A DNA stretch of 10,769 nt, from positions 1-10,769 of the forward strand of contig JAKMEU010000242.1 in assembly GCA_022425845.1 (NCBI GenBank), written 5' to 3'. Source of the DNA: Luminiphilus sp. Lineage in GTDB: Bacteria; Pseudomonadota; Gammaproteobacteria; Pseudomonadales; Halieaceae. The translations under genes were made by a program, and so were the position numbers. Under the pieces are notes generated by a model, which was given only the letters and a program-made list of their open reading frames with translations, was not told where the DNA came from and did not search any database. Numbering within the stretch: the stretch's first letter is position 1; the number at the start of each line of letters is the position of its first letter. This document shows positions 1-6,544 of the stretch, piece by piece.

Positions 1-847
1 CGGCCGCGCTGGTTGACGCCAGAAACGCTTCGAAATCCTGTAGCAGTTGGGTTTTGGCGCCTTCCCTGATTGCTGCGTGACGGCGCAAGGTCTGTTTTTC
101 TCGAGTCGATTCCCGCATCAGCGTAGCCAGGGCCTGCCACAGGTCGGGGACCCCCTCACCATCGGTGGCAATGGTGCTGTAGACGCCAGGGGGAGTGGAG
201 GTTGGCAGACACTGCAGCGACTGCTCAAGCAGGATCTTGGCGTTTTCAAGACCGGGACGATCGGCTTTGTTCAATACAAAAGCATCGCCCTGCTCGGTGA
301 GGCCCGCCTTGTTCGCCTGAAAACTGTCTCCCCAGCCGGGGTTAAGCACCACCGCCACGCGATCGGCCAGTGCCATGATGTCCAACTCGACCTGACCAAT
401 GCCCAGTGTCTCAATGATCACCAATGGCCAGCCGGCCGCGTCCAGCAGGTTAACCGAAGCTCGTGTCGCCGCGGCTATACCCCCCTGGTGACCCCGGGAG
501 GCCATGGAGCGAAAGAACACTTTGTGGTCAAAGTGGCGATAGTCCATGCGCACACGATCGCCCAGCAGTGCGCCACCGGTCAATGAAGAACTGGGGTCAA
601 CCGCCAGTACAGCAACCGCGCCGTACTGAGCAAGGGCATGGGGCAGCAGCGCGCTGATCAGGGACGATTTACCAGCCCCCGGCGGCCCGGTGATACCCAG
701 CACATGGGCAGTGGCCGGCTGCTCCAGTGCCCTCTGCTCAATAGCGAGTGCCTCTGTCCCTCCCGATTCGATGGCCGAAATAGATTTAGCAAGAGCTCTG
801 CGTTCGGTGAAGTCGTCCGCTACGCCAGCAGTTGCCGAATCCTTCAT
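1..847 (-). CDS. meaB: MeaB/ArgK-type G3E GTPase, mutase chaperone (partial)
   Basis: P-loop GTPase that loads adenosylcobalamin into B12-dependent acyl-CoA mutases and protects or reactivates them, using GTP hydrolysis in the cytoplasm. Read from the ATG at 847, the frame stays open for 282 codons to the window edge, so the C-terminus (family length about 320-330) is missing. Visible motifs are Walker A GPPGAGKS (residues 54-61), DPSSSLTGGALLGDR (84-98), the RSMASRG stretch (113-119), ETLGIGQVE (146-154, usually ETVGVGQSE) and the guanine-specificity motif NKAD (193-196). The start codon overlaps the stop of the small mutase subunit as ATGA (847-844), implying translational coupling. This adjacency says the GTPase serves this particular mutase. 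The family call is firm; being dedicated to this mutase is inferred from position. Confidence 0.93.
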   Translation of the reverse strand, partial: MKDSATAGVADDFTERRALAKSISAIESGGTEALAIEQRALEQPATAHVLGITGPPGAGKSSLISALLPHALAQYGAVAVLAVDPSSSLTGGALLGDRVRMDYRHFDHKVFFRSMASRGHQGGIAAATRASVNLLDAAGWPLVIIETLGIGQVELDIMALADRVAVVLNPGWGDSFQANKAGLTEQGDAFVLNKADRPGLENAKILLEQSLQCLPTSTPPGVYSTIATDGEGVPDLWQALATLMRESTREKQTLRRHAAIREGAKTQLLQDFEAFLASTSAA

Positions 848-1233
848 TGTGTTTCGCTAAGCCCTGTCAGCCGATTGGCTGAATCGACAATGTCAGTGAG
901 CATGGAGCCAGGGGGGAAAACCTCCAACCCCTTTTCCTCGAGTTGTTTGCAGGCATGGGGCGGAATGGTCCCCCCGGCAAAAATGGGCATATCCGGCGCG
1001 GCCGATTGCACTGCATCCACCGCGCGCAGTGCCACATCAATGTGGCCACCTATATTGAGCCCTACCAGATCGACGTCTTCGTCAATAGCAGCGGCGACAA
1101 TCTCGGCGGTAGTCGCCATACCGATCATAATCACCTCAAAGCCTGCGTCGCGAAGTGCGCGGGCGACAATGGTGGGGCCGCGCCAGTGGCCGTCAAGTCC
1201 TGTTTTGGCCATCAGGATTCGTTTTGGCGTCAT
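844..1233 (-). CDS. Small B12-binding subunit of acyl-CoA mutase
   Basis: A 129-residue stand-alone cobalamin-binding domain of the type that pairs with a separate large subunit, as in isobutyryl-CoA and 2-hydroxyisobutyryl-CoA mutases. The base-off/His-on motif is present as DGHWRG (residues 14-19), with His16 the expected lower axial cobalt ligand. The position after His is Trp, where Asp or Asn is usual. The next element, normally SxL with the Ser near the B12 nucleotide tail, is replaced: the aligned stretch reads VGLNIGGH (57-64), with Asn60 in the Ser position. The GG element (FAGGTIPP, 85-92) is intact. The start ATG is 12 nt after the large-subunit stop with GAGGG ahead of it, and the 3' end overlaps the GTPase gene by 4 nt. 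Domain assignment is secure; the reacting acyl-CoA is not determined. Confidence 0.93.
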   Translation of the reverse strand: MTPKRILMAKTGLDGHWRGPTIVARALRDAGFEVIMIGMATTAEIVAAAIDEDVDLVGLNIGGHIDVALRAVDAVQSAAPDMPIFAGGTIPPHACKQLEEKGLEVFPPGSMLTDIVDSANRLTGLSETQ

Positions 1234-1245
1234 TCGCTTACCCTC

Positions 1246-2877
1246 TCAGCTTTGAATGGGTGTTCGCCAATCACCAAACACCTCGCGATAAACATCCCCG
1301 ATCTCGCCCAACGTGGCCTCTGCTTCAAGGCAATCCATCATGACGGGCATGATGTTGTCATCGTTTCGGCACACCTCTTCCAGGCGTCTGAGCGCATTAG
1401 CTGCGCCCTGTTCATGGCGGCTTCGCTTAACCTCCTTAAGGCGCTCCAGAGCCACATCGAAGGCATCGTCCGAGCCGATGAAGCCATCGATCTCAAATGG
1501 GCTGGCGTCGTCTTGAGCCATGGTCACACCGACGATGTTGGCCTGGCCGCTCTCGGTTTGCATAAACTCTTTGTGTTGATTCTCTTCGGCTTTGGCGTGT
1601 AGCCAGCCGGAGTCCAGACAGGCCAGATAGCCGCCGCGACTCTGGATCTCGTCGAAAAACCCCCAGGCTTTTTCCACCAACTGTGCGGTCAGCGTCTCAA
1701 CATAGTAGGAGCCGCCCAGCGGGTCCGTGACGTCCGTCAATCCAGTCTCTTCCATAAGGACTTGCTGGATACGCACCGACATTTGGTGGGCGTGCTCAGA
1801 GGGAATGGACAACGCCTCGTCATATCCTGAAACGCCCAGTGACTGCACGCCGCCCAGGACCGCGCTGACCGCCATAAGGGTACCCCGTACCAGGTTGTTC
1901 ATGGGCTGCTGGTAGGCCATTTTAGACCCCGCGGTCACGCAGTGAATCCGAAGGTTGGCAACCCGCCCGTCGGTAATCCCATAGCGCTGCTCTAAAAGGT
2001 CAGACCACATCAGGCGCGCTGCACGCATTTTGCAGGCTTCCTCAAAAATTTTAATGGAAGCCCGAAAGCTGACACCCCCGCAGCCCCGTGCTGCGACGTC
2101 CAGCGCTATGCGACCCCGACGCTTGATTTCATCAAGGTACTCAACGGCGTTGGCGAACAGACTGCCCAGTTCCTGATCGGGCGTTAGGCCGGTGTCAGCA
2201 CCGTTGTAGCCGGCAATCGAAACCGGCACCCAACGCGGCAGGTGTTCGGTGCAAAATTCAATGATGTCGGCGTTGAATCGCAGGCCAGCATCGGTGGGAA
2301 TCTGCTGCTTTGTGATGCAGCCAAGATAGGTGAGGTTGAAGTCGCTTTGGCCCGTTCCAGCCAAGTGTTCCAGGTCGTAACCGCGTTTTTTGGCAACGGT
2401 CCAATAAGCCGCCAAGGCAAACGGAGCGTGCTGGACCACCGCCCCCCCGGCGTGTCCAAAGCTGGTGTCCATGGGCAAGCCATCGAGGCAGATAGCTGTG
2501 TCGCGAACACTTTGCATGACGGCGCCGGTCAGGCCCACGTCCTCTCGCCGGGCAAGAACCTCGGGGTGATCGACGTTGTAGCAGTGGTCAGCGGTATTGC
2601 GATCGTGCTCCATAATGAAGCCGGTTTCACCGTTCTTGAGCAAAAACTTGATCCGTTCGTTTTCATCTTCCGGTTTACCGAAGCCGCTGAGCTGGAAAAT
2701 CCGCCAGGGCTTTGAACGGTAGCCTGAGGGGTGGAAGCCGCGGTGATAGGGGGCTTCTCCCGGAGCCAGATTGGTGCGCGCCGCGTGGGCAGTGGGGATA
2801 TCTTCTGCCGTGTAATAGGATTTGAGGGGAATGTCCGAGCAGGCTTGCACCGTGTCGTCGGGGCCTTTTGCGCGCAT
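1246..2877 (-). CDS. Acyl-CoA mutase large subunit, divergent
   Basis: Catalytic TIM-barrel subunit of a B12-dependent acyl-CoA mutase, 543 residues from the ATG at 2877 and without a fused B12 domain. That ATG is preferred because GAGGTG lies 8-10 nt upstream; the frame extends five codons further to a TTG at 2892. Family landmarks are KPWRIFQLSGFG (56-67), TGQSD (175-179), the NNLVR stretch, GGVQSLGVSGYDEALSIPS and DPLGGSYYVE. Compared from memory with Propionibacterium methylmalonyl-CoA mutase, Arg82 becomes Lys56, Tyr89 becomes Leu63, Gln197 is kept as Gln177, Arg207 becomes Cys187, and His244 becomes Asn225 in SIAGYNGADTG. Loss of the carboxylate-binding Arg argues against methylmalonyl-CoA as substrate. 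It heads a three-gene operon with the B12 subunit and MeaB. Fold is near certain; substrate unknown, possibly a branched, cyclic or hydroxylated acyl-CoA. Confidence 0.93.
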   Translation of the reverse strand: MRAKGPDDTVQACSDIPLKSYYTAEDIPTAHAARTNLAPGEAPYHRGFHPSGYRSKPWRIFQLSGFGKPEDENERIKFLLKNGETGFIMEHDRNTADHCYNVDHPEVLARREDVGLTGAVMQSVRDTAICLDGLPMDTSFGHAGGAVVQHAPFALAAYWTVAKKRGYDLEHLAGTGQSDFNLTYLGCITKQQIPTDAGLRFNADIIEFCTEHLPRWVPVSIAGYNGADTGLTPDQELGSLFANAVEYLDEIKRRGRIALDVAARGCGGVSFRASIKIFEEACKMRAARLMWSDLLEQRYGITDGRVANLRIHCVTAGSKMAYQQPMNNLVRGTLMAVSAVLGGVQSLGVSGYDEALSIPSEHAHQMSVRIQQVLMEETGLTDVTDPLGGSYYVETLTAQLVEKAWGFFDEIQSRGGYLACLDSGWLHAKAEENQHKEFMQTESGQANIVGVTMAQDDASPFEIDGFIGSDDAFDVALERLKEVKRSRHEQGAANALRRLEEVCRNDDNIMPVMMDCLEAEATLGEIGDVYREVFGDWRTPIQS

Positions 2878-2899
2878 CGATGTGCACCTCAATGTGGTT

Positions 2900-2927
2900 A
2901 TTTTAGACGCAGACTACTACATGTTTA
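2900..2927 (-). promoter_or_regulatory. Candidate sigma70 promoter for the mutase operon
   Basis: On the minus strand TAAACA (2927-2922) and TAAAAT (2905-2900) match the -35 and -10 consensus at four and five of six positions, with a 16-nt spacer. Transcription would start near 2893, giving a leader of about 16 nt that contains GAGGTG and fits the ATG at 2877 rather than the TTG at 2892. Prediction by eye only. Confidence 0.42.
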
Positions 2928-2938
2928 CTTTGGAGTAA
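2925..2938. promoter_or_regulatory. Palindromic operator candidate TTACT-N4-AGTAA
   Basis: A perfect 5-bp inverted repeat around TTGG, lying in the divergent intergenic region. It overlaps the proposed minus-strand -35 and sits 4 bp upstream of the proposed plus-strand -35, a position from which one bound dimer could affect both directions. The TetR-family regulator at 4173-4832 is the obvious candidate ligand. The repeat is short for a TetR site and was found by eye, so the assignment is tentative. Confidence 0.38.
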
Positions 2939-2942
2939 GCTA

Positions 2943-2970
2943 TTGATACGTTGAGTACAACAAACATAAC
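2943..2970 (+). promoter_or_regulatory. Candidate sigma70 promoter for the plus-strand operon
   Basis: TTGATA (2943-2948) matches the -35 consensus at five of six positions and CATAAC (2965-2970) matches the -10 at four of six, with a 16-nt spacer. The start of transcription would fall near 2977, almost on the GTG at 2979. Either that start is leaderless or the dehydrogenase begins at the GTG at 2991. Confidence 0.4.
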
Positions 2971-2978
2971 AATAGAAA

Positions 2979-4169
2979 GTGGGGCACGCCGTGTTTGGAT
3001 ACGACGCATCAACGCTGGGACAAACCGCCACCGAGAGGGTGCATATGGGACGTCCTGCAGCTGACGCGCTGGGGGAAGAGGCGGAAACGCTGGGAGCCCA
3101 GCGCATTTTTTTGTTGGTAAGCTCCACCCTGCGCAGCAGTACCGACGAGATTGAGCGCATTGAGGCCGCCCTGGGGCCCAGACTCGCCCTGACCTATGAC
3201 GGCATCGCACCCCATGCCCCGCGTACGGATGTGCTCACGGCCATGGCCGCCGCGAGGGCGGCAGAGGCTGATCTCATTATTACCGTGGGGGGCGGCTCGG
3301 TGACCGACGCGGGTAAAGTGATCGCGCTGGGTCTGAAGCACAACATGCTCACCCACGAGGACTTTGAAGGTTTTTATGTCTATGTAGACGACAATGGCGA
3401 CACGATCGCTCCGATCTTTGAGGGGCCGGATATACGGGTTATTTGCTGTCCGACCACCCTCTCCGGCGGCGAATTCAACACCATGGGTGGTGTGACCGAC
3501 GACCGGGAAAATAAAAAACAGGGCTATACCCATCGACTCATGGCGCCTATCGCCATCGTGCTCGATCCGGCCCTGACGGTGCATACGCCGGAGTGGCTGT
3601 GGCATTCAACAGGGGTACGTGCCGTTGATCACGCTCTGGAGTCTCTGGCGTCCCGACATTCGAGCTACTTTTGCGATGGCGTGGCCGAGAGTGCCCTTCG
3701 CTTACTCAGCCACGCCATGCCGGCGGTCAAGGCCGACCCGGGCGATCTCGATGCCCGACTGCAGTGTCAGATCGGCGCGTGGCAGTCCATGATTCCGATT
3801 ATTGGCGGTGTGCCCATGGGGGCGAGCCACGCCATCGGCCATGTTCTTGGGGGCACCGCTGACGTGCCACACGGTTACTGTTCCTGCGTTATGGCGCCGG
3901 CAGTGCTCGCGTTCAACAAGTCGGTTTGTGGCGACAAACAGGACAAGATCAGCGCGAGCTTCGGACGTCCCGGTGAGGACGCCAGTCAGGTCGTCGACGC
4001 ATTTATTCGCGGGCTCGGTATGCCAAGAAGCTTAAGTGAGGTGGGTGTGACCGAGGATCAGCTTGATCTGATTGCCGAGTACACCATGTTGGATTTCTGG
4101 TCGCGCACCAATCCCCGGGAGATCACAGGCCCTGCCGATGTCAGGGCCATCCTTGAGCAGGTGCGTTAG
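2979..4169 (+). CDS. Iron-type alcohol dehydrogenase / maleylacetate reductase-like
   Basis: Group III (iron-containing) NAD(P)-dependent alcohol dehydrogenase superfamily, 396 residues, a normal length. The nucleotide-binding GGGSVTDAGK is at 104-113 and a maleylacetate-reductase-like PTTLSGGEFN at 158-166. Three metal-site histidines fit the family spacing: His218, His284 (in GASHAIGHVLGG) and His298 (in VPHG). The fourth ligand, Asp four residues before the first His, appears to be Arg214 (TGVRAVDH). Maleylacetate reductases also lack this Asp, so metal content is uncertain. Likely role: oxidation of an alcohol intermediate or reduction of a carbonyl in the locus pathway. Both candidate starts are GTG: 2979 gives the longest frame, but 2991 has GTGGGG 6 nt upstream and fits the promoter better. 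It is the first gene of the plus-strand block, 3 nt before the regulator. Confidence 0.88.
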   Translation: MGHAVFGYDASTLGQTATERVHMGRPAADALGEEAETLGAQRIFLLVSSTLRSSTDEIERIEAALGPRLALTYDGIAPHAPRTDVLTAMAAARAAEADLIITVGGGSVTDAGKVIALGLKHNMLTHEDFEGFYVYVDDNGDTIAPIFEGPDIRVICCPTTLSGGEFNTMGGVTDDRENKKQGYTHRLMAPIAIVLDPALTVHTPEWLWHSTGVRAVDHALESLASRHSSYFCDGVAESALRLLSHAMPAVKADPGDLDARLQCQIGAWQSMIPIIGGVPMGASHAIGHVLGGTADVPHGYCSCVMAPAVLAFNKSVCGDKQDKISASFGRPGEDASQVVDAFIRGLGMPRSLSEVGVTEDQLDLIAEYTMLDFWSRTNPREITGPADVRAILEQVR

Positions 4170-4172
4170 CCC

Positions 4173-4832
4173 ATGTCGGTGGCCGTAAACATTACCCAGT
4201 CCAGCCTCAAGCATGAGGTCACTGACTTCAAGCGACGGCGCATTCGCGAGGAGGCCAGCCACCTGTTTTTTGAGCTGGGTTACGAGGGTACAACGCTCGA
4301 TGCGATAGCGCAGCGTCTCGAGGTCACCAAGCCGTTTATTTACACCCACTACGCCAACAAGGCAGAGCTTCTTTACGACATCTGCCAGACGGGCATTCTG
4401 CAATCACTGGCTGCTATCGAGCAGGTTCAGGTGGGAAACGATGATTGCGCCACCGATCGACTCTCCCGTCTGGTGGAGTCGGTACTGGACATCATTTTTG
4501 AATTCCAGAACTTCATCGTGGTGTATGAGCGGGAAGAGAAAAACCTCGACAGTGCCCAGGCTCGTGAAATCCGCGAGTATCGAAGCCTGTTTGATCACAA
4601 GTTGGCGGCCATTTTGGATCAGGGGCAGAGCGCTGGCGAGTTCAAGATTGTAGACGCGCTACTCACCGCCAACACCATCGGCGGCATCATGACCTGGGTG
4701 GCGCTGTGGTACCGGCCCGAGGGGAAGCGGACGCGTCACCAGATCATTGCACATACCCTGAGAATGGTGATGTCTGTCGTCGGCGTGTCGGTTCCTTGGC
4801 CGTCCGACAGCATTGAAGCGGCTCGCCAATGA
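4173..4832 (+). CDS. TetR-family transcriptional regulator
   Basis: A 219-residue TetR-type repressor. The DNA-binding domain spans about residues 20-67, with the helix-turn-helix in TTLDAIAQRLEVTKPFIYTHY and the usual NKAELL after it. The all-helical remainder is the ligand-binding and dimerisation domain. Its EREEKNL, ASGEF-like (SAGEFKIVD) and GGIMTWVALWYRPEG stretches resemble regulators such as KstR2 that respond to CoA thioesters; this is a family resemblance from memory, not a ligand assignment. The ATG is 3 nt after the dehydrogenase stop, so the two are co-transcribed. Position close to the divergent promoter suggests it controls both blocks, perhaps relieved by a CoA thioester made by the ligase encoded next. 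Confidence 0.92.
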   Translation: MSVAVNITQSSLKHEVTDFKRRRIREEASHLFFELGYEGTTLDAIAQRLEVTKPFIYTHYANKAELLYDICQTGILQSLAAIEQVQVGNDDCATDRLSRLVESVLDIIFEFQNFIVVYEREEKNLDSAQAREIREYRSLFDHKLAAILDQGQSAGEFKIVDALLTANTIGGIMTWVALWYRPEGKRTRHQIIAHTLRMVMSVVGVSVPWPSDSIEAARQ

Positions 4833-4879
4833 CCCGCCATACAAACGGCCAGCCATAACAACAGGGAGGCGATAAGGCT

Positions 4880-6502
4880 ATGACAAACCAAACATCAACC
4901 TCTGACCCTCGAATACCCGATCGAGACTGCTGTGTTACCCGTTACCTGCTGGAGCGTTGGGCCAGTGAAAAACCGGAGCAAGTGTTTGCTGTGTTCCAGG
5001 ATGGTGAGGAATGGCAGTACGGACAACTGCTGAGCCGTGTGCGCCAGCTGGCCGGTGGTTTTGCTGAATCAGGTATCGCACAGGGTGATCATGTGGCGGT
5101 GTGGATGTTTGACGGCAAGGAAGCAATCCTCACCTTCTTCGCGCTCAATTATCTCGGCGCTGTTTTCGTGCCCCTCAATACGGCATTCAAGGGCTCAGTG
5201 CTAGAGCACACGTTGAATCTCTCCAATGCGGCTGTACTGGTGGCGCATGGCCAGCTTCTCGATCGTCTCGGGGAGGTAGACTGCCCCAAAATAGGCCAAA
5301 TCGTCTGCCTGGGTGACGCCGCCGGTCCCGAGCGTTCTGACACTATTCCCTGGTCGAAAATCAGTGACGCCAGCGCGTCACCTCCCGAACTCGATCGCCC
5401 CATCGAGCCCTGGGATACCCAATCTATTATTTTTACGTCGGGCACGACAGGGCCTTCAAAGGGAGTGCTCTCGTCTTATCTGCATATCTTCACCAACGCC
5501 GGACCCGAAACCTGGCCGTTCGTAACCGGGGAAGACCGATTTCTGATCAACATGCCCATCTTCCACATTGGTGGTATGGGCGTGATCTTTGTGATGCTCG
5601 CGAGGGGGGGGTCGATTGCGGTCACCGAGGGCTTTTCCACGGAGACCTTCTGGCCTTTCGTTCGCTCCTCAAAAACGACCGTCGTCTTTCTGCTGGGGGT
5701 CATGGCGACGTTCCTGCTCAAACAGCCCCCTTCTGGGGAAGATAGGAATCATTCAGTGCGCCTGGTGTTTATGGTGCCCCTGACCGAAACCTGCACTGAC
5801 TTCACCGAGCGTTTTGGCTCCGATGTGTACACTATTTTCAACATGACCGAGGTCAGTTCGCCCATTGTCTCAGAACCCAACCCCACCAAGCGCGGCACCT
5901 GTGGTCGTAAACGTGAGGGCGTCGATGTGCGGCTTGTGGACGAATTTGACTGCGAAGTGGCTGTCGGTGAGATCGGTGAAATGATTGTCCGAACCGATCG
6001 GCCTTGGGGCATGAACTCCGGCTACTACAAACAGCCCGATGCGACCGCCGCGGCCTGGCGCAACGGGTGGTTTCACACAGGGGACTGTTTTCGGCTAGAC
6101 GCCGAGGGCTATTATTACTTCGTCGACCGAATGAAAGATGCCATTCGTCGGCGGGGAGAGAATATTTCGTCCTTCGAAGTTGAGGCAGAGGTGGTGGCTT
6201 ACGATGACGTTCGCGAGGCCGCGGCCTACGCGGTACCCAGTGATGTGGGTGAAGACGAGGTCATGATTGCGGTTGCCGCCGTTGAAGGACAGAGCATAGA
6301 TCCCGAGAGTCTGGTGCGATTCCTCGGGGAGCGTATGGCGCACTTCATGGTGCCAAGGTATGTGCGCGTGCTCGATGAATTACCCAAGACGCCCTCGTCA
6401 AAGGTTATGAAGCATGTGCTGCGTAATGAGGGGGTCACCGACGATACCTGGGACAGGGTCGCGGCCGGACTCCATTTCAAACGAGAGACACTGTCGGCCT
6501 GA
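4880..6502 (+). CDS. CaiC-like acyl-CoA ligase (AMP-forming)
   Basis: Adenylate-forming enzyme of 540 residues that activates a carboxylic acid with ATP and CoA to an acyl-CoA, in the cytoplasm. The phosphate-binding loop TSGTTGPSKG is at 186-195; next come FNMTEVSSP (the YGxTE-type motif, with Phe-Asn for Tyr-Gly), GYYKQPDAT, GWFHTGD, the hinge DRMKDAIRRRGENIS, and the catalytic lysine Lys508 in PKTPSSKVMK. The hinge and the VFMVPLTE segment look closest to the carnitine/crotonobetaine-CoA ligase group, a broad group that does not predict substrate. The ATG is preceded by AGGGAGG about 10 nt upstream and lies 47 nt after the regulator. In context it would supply the CoA thioester used by the mutase encoded divergently. 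Confidence 0.93.
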   Translation: MTNQTSTSDPRIPDRDCCVTRYLLERWASEKPEQVFAVFQDGEEWQYGQLLSRVRQLAGGFAESGIAQGDHVAVWMFDGKEAILTFFALNYLGAVFVPLNTAFKGSVLEHTLNLSNAAVLVAHGQLLDRLGEVDCPKIGQIVCLGDAAGPERSDTIPWSKISDASASPPELDRPIEPWDTQSIIFTSGTTGPSKGVLSSYLHIFTNAGPETWPFVTGEDRFLINMPIFHIGGMGVIFVMLARGGSIAVTEGFSTETFWPFVRSSKTTVVFLLGVMATFLLKQPPSGEDRNHSVRLVFMVPLTETCTDFTERFGSDVYTIFNMTEVSSPIVSEPNPTKRGTCGRKREGVDVRLVDEFDCEVAVGEIGEMIVRTDRPWGMNSGYYKQPDATAAAWRNGWFHTGDCFRLDAEGYYYFVDRMKDAIRRRGENISSFEVEAEVVAYDDVREAAAYAVPSDVGEDEVMIAVAAVEGQSIDPESLVRFLGERMAHFMVPRYVRVLDELPKTPSSKVMKHVLRNEGVTDDTWDRVAAGLHFKRETLSA

Positions 6503-6520
6503 TGTAGGCCTTCATTTTTA
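6496..6520 (+). terminator. Weak hairpin after the ligase gene
   Basis: GGCCT-gatgt-AGGCC (6496-6510) forms a 5-bp stem that includes the ligase stop codon and is followed by TTCATTTTTA. The stem is short and the T-run interrupted, so it is at best a partial attenuator or RNA-processing site that could set the ratio of ligase to receptor. It is not a strong intrinsic terminator. Confidence 0.22.
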
Positions 6521-6544
6521 GCCGTAACGCAAGGAGCAATAACA

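Noticed and set aside
47..586. Open frame of 179 codons on the plus strand
   Set aside because: Antisense to the MeaB-type GTPase, whose motifs are unmistakable; the plus-strand translation shows no recognisable domain.
943..1602. Open frame of 219 codons on the plus strand
   Set aside because: Spans the mutase small subunit and the end of the large subunit in antisense; it crosses a real gene junction and shows no motif.
844..2877. Canonical propionate-pathway methylmalonyl-CoA mutase
   Set aside because: Loss of the Arg207 and Tyr89 equivalents and the split-subunit arrangement with a catabolic neighbourhood argue against methylmalonyl-CoA as substrate.
3009..3605. Open frame of 198 codons on the minus strand
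   Set aside because: Antisense shadow of the alcohol dehydrogenase; composition is that of a high-GC mirror frame, with no domain.
2979..4169. True maleylacetate reductase of a chloroaromatic pathway
   Set aside because: Superfamily motifs fit, but the window holds no ring-cleavage dioxygenase or hydroquinone gene to support that pathway.
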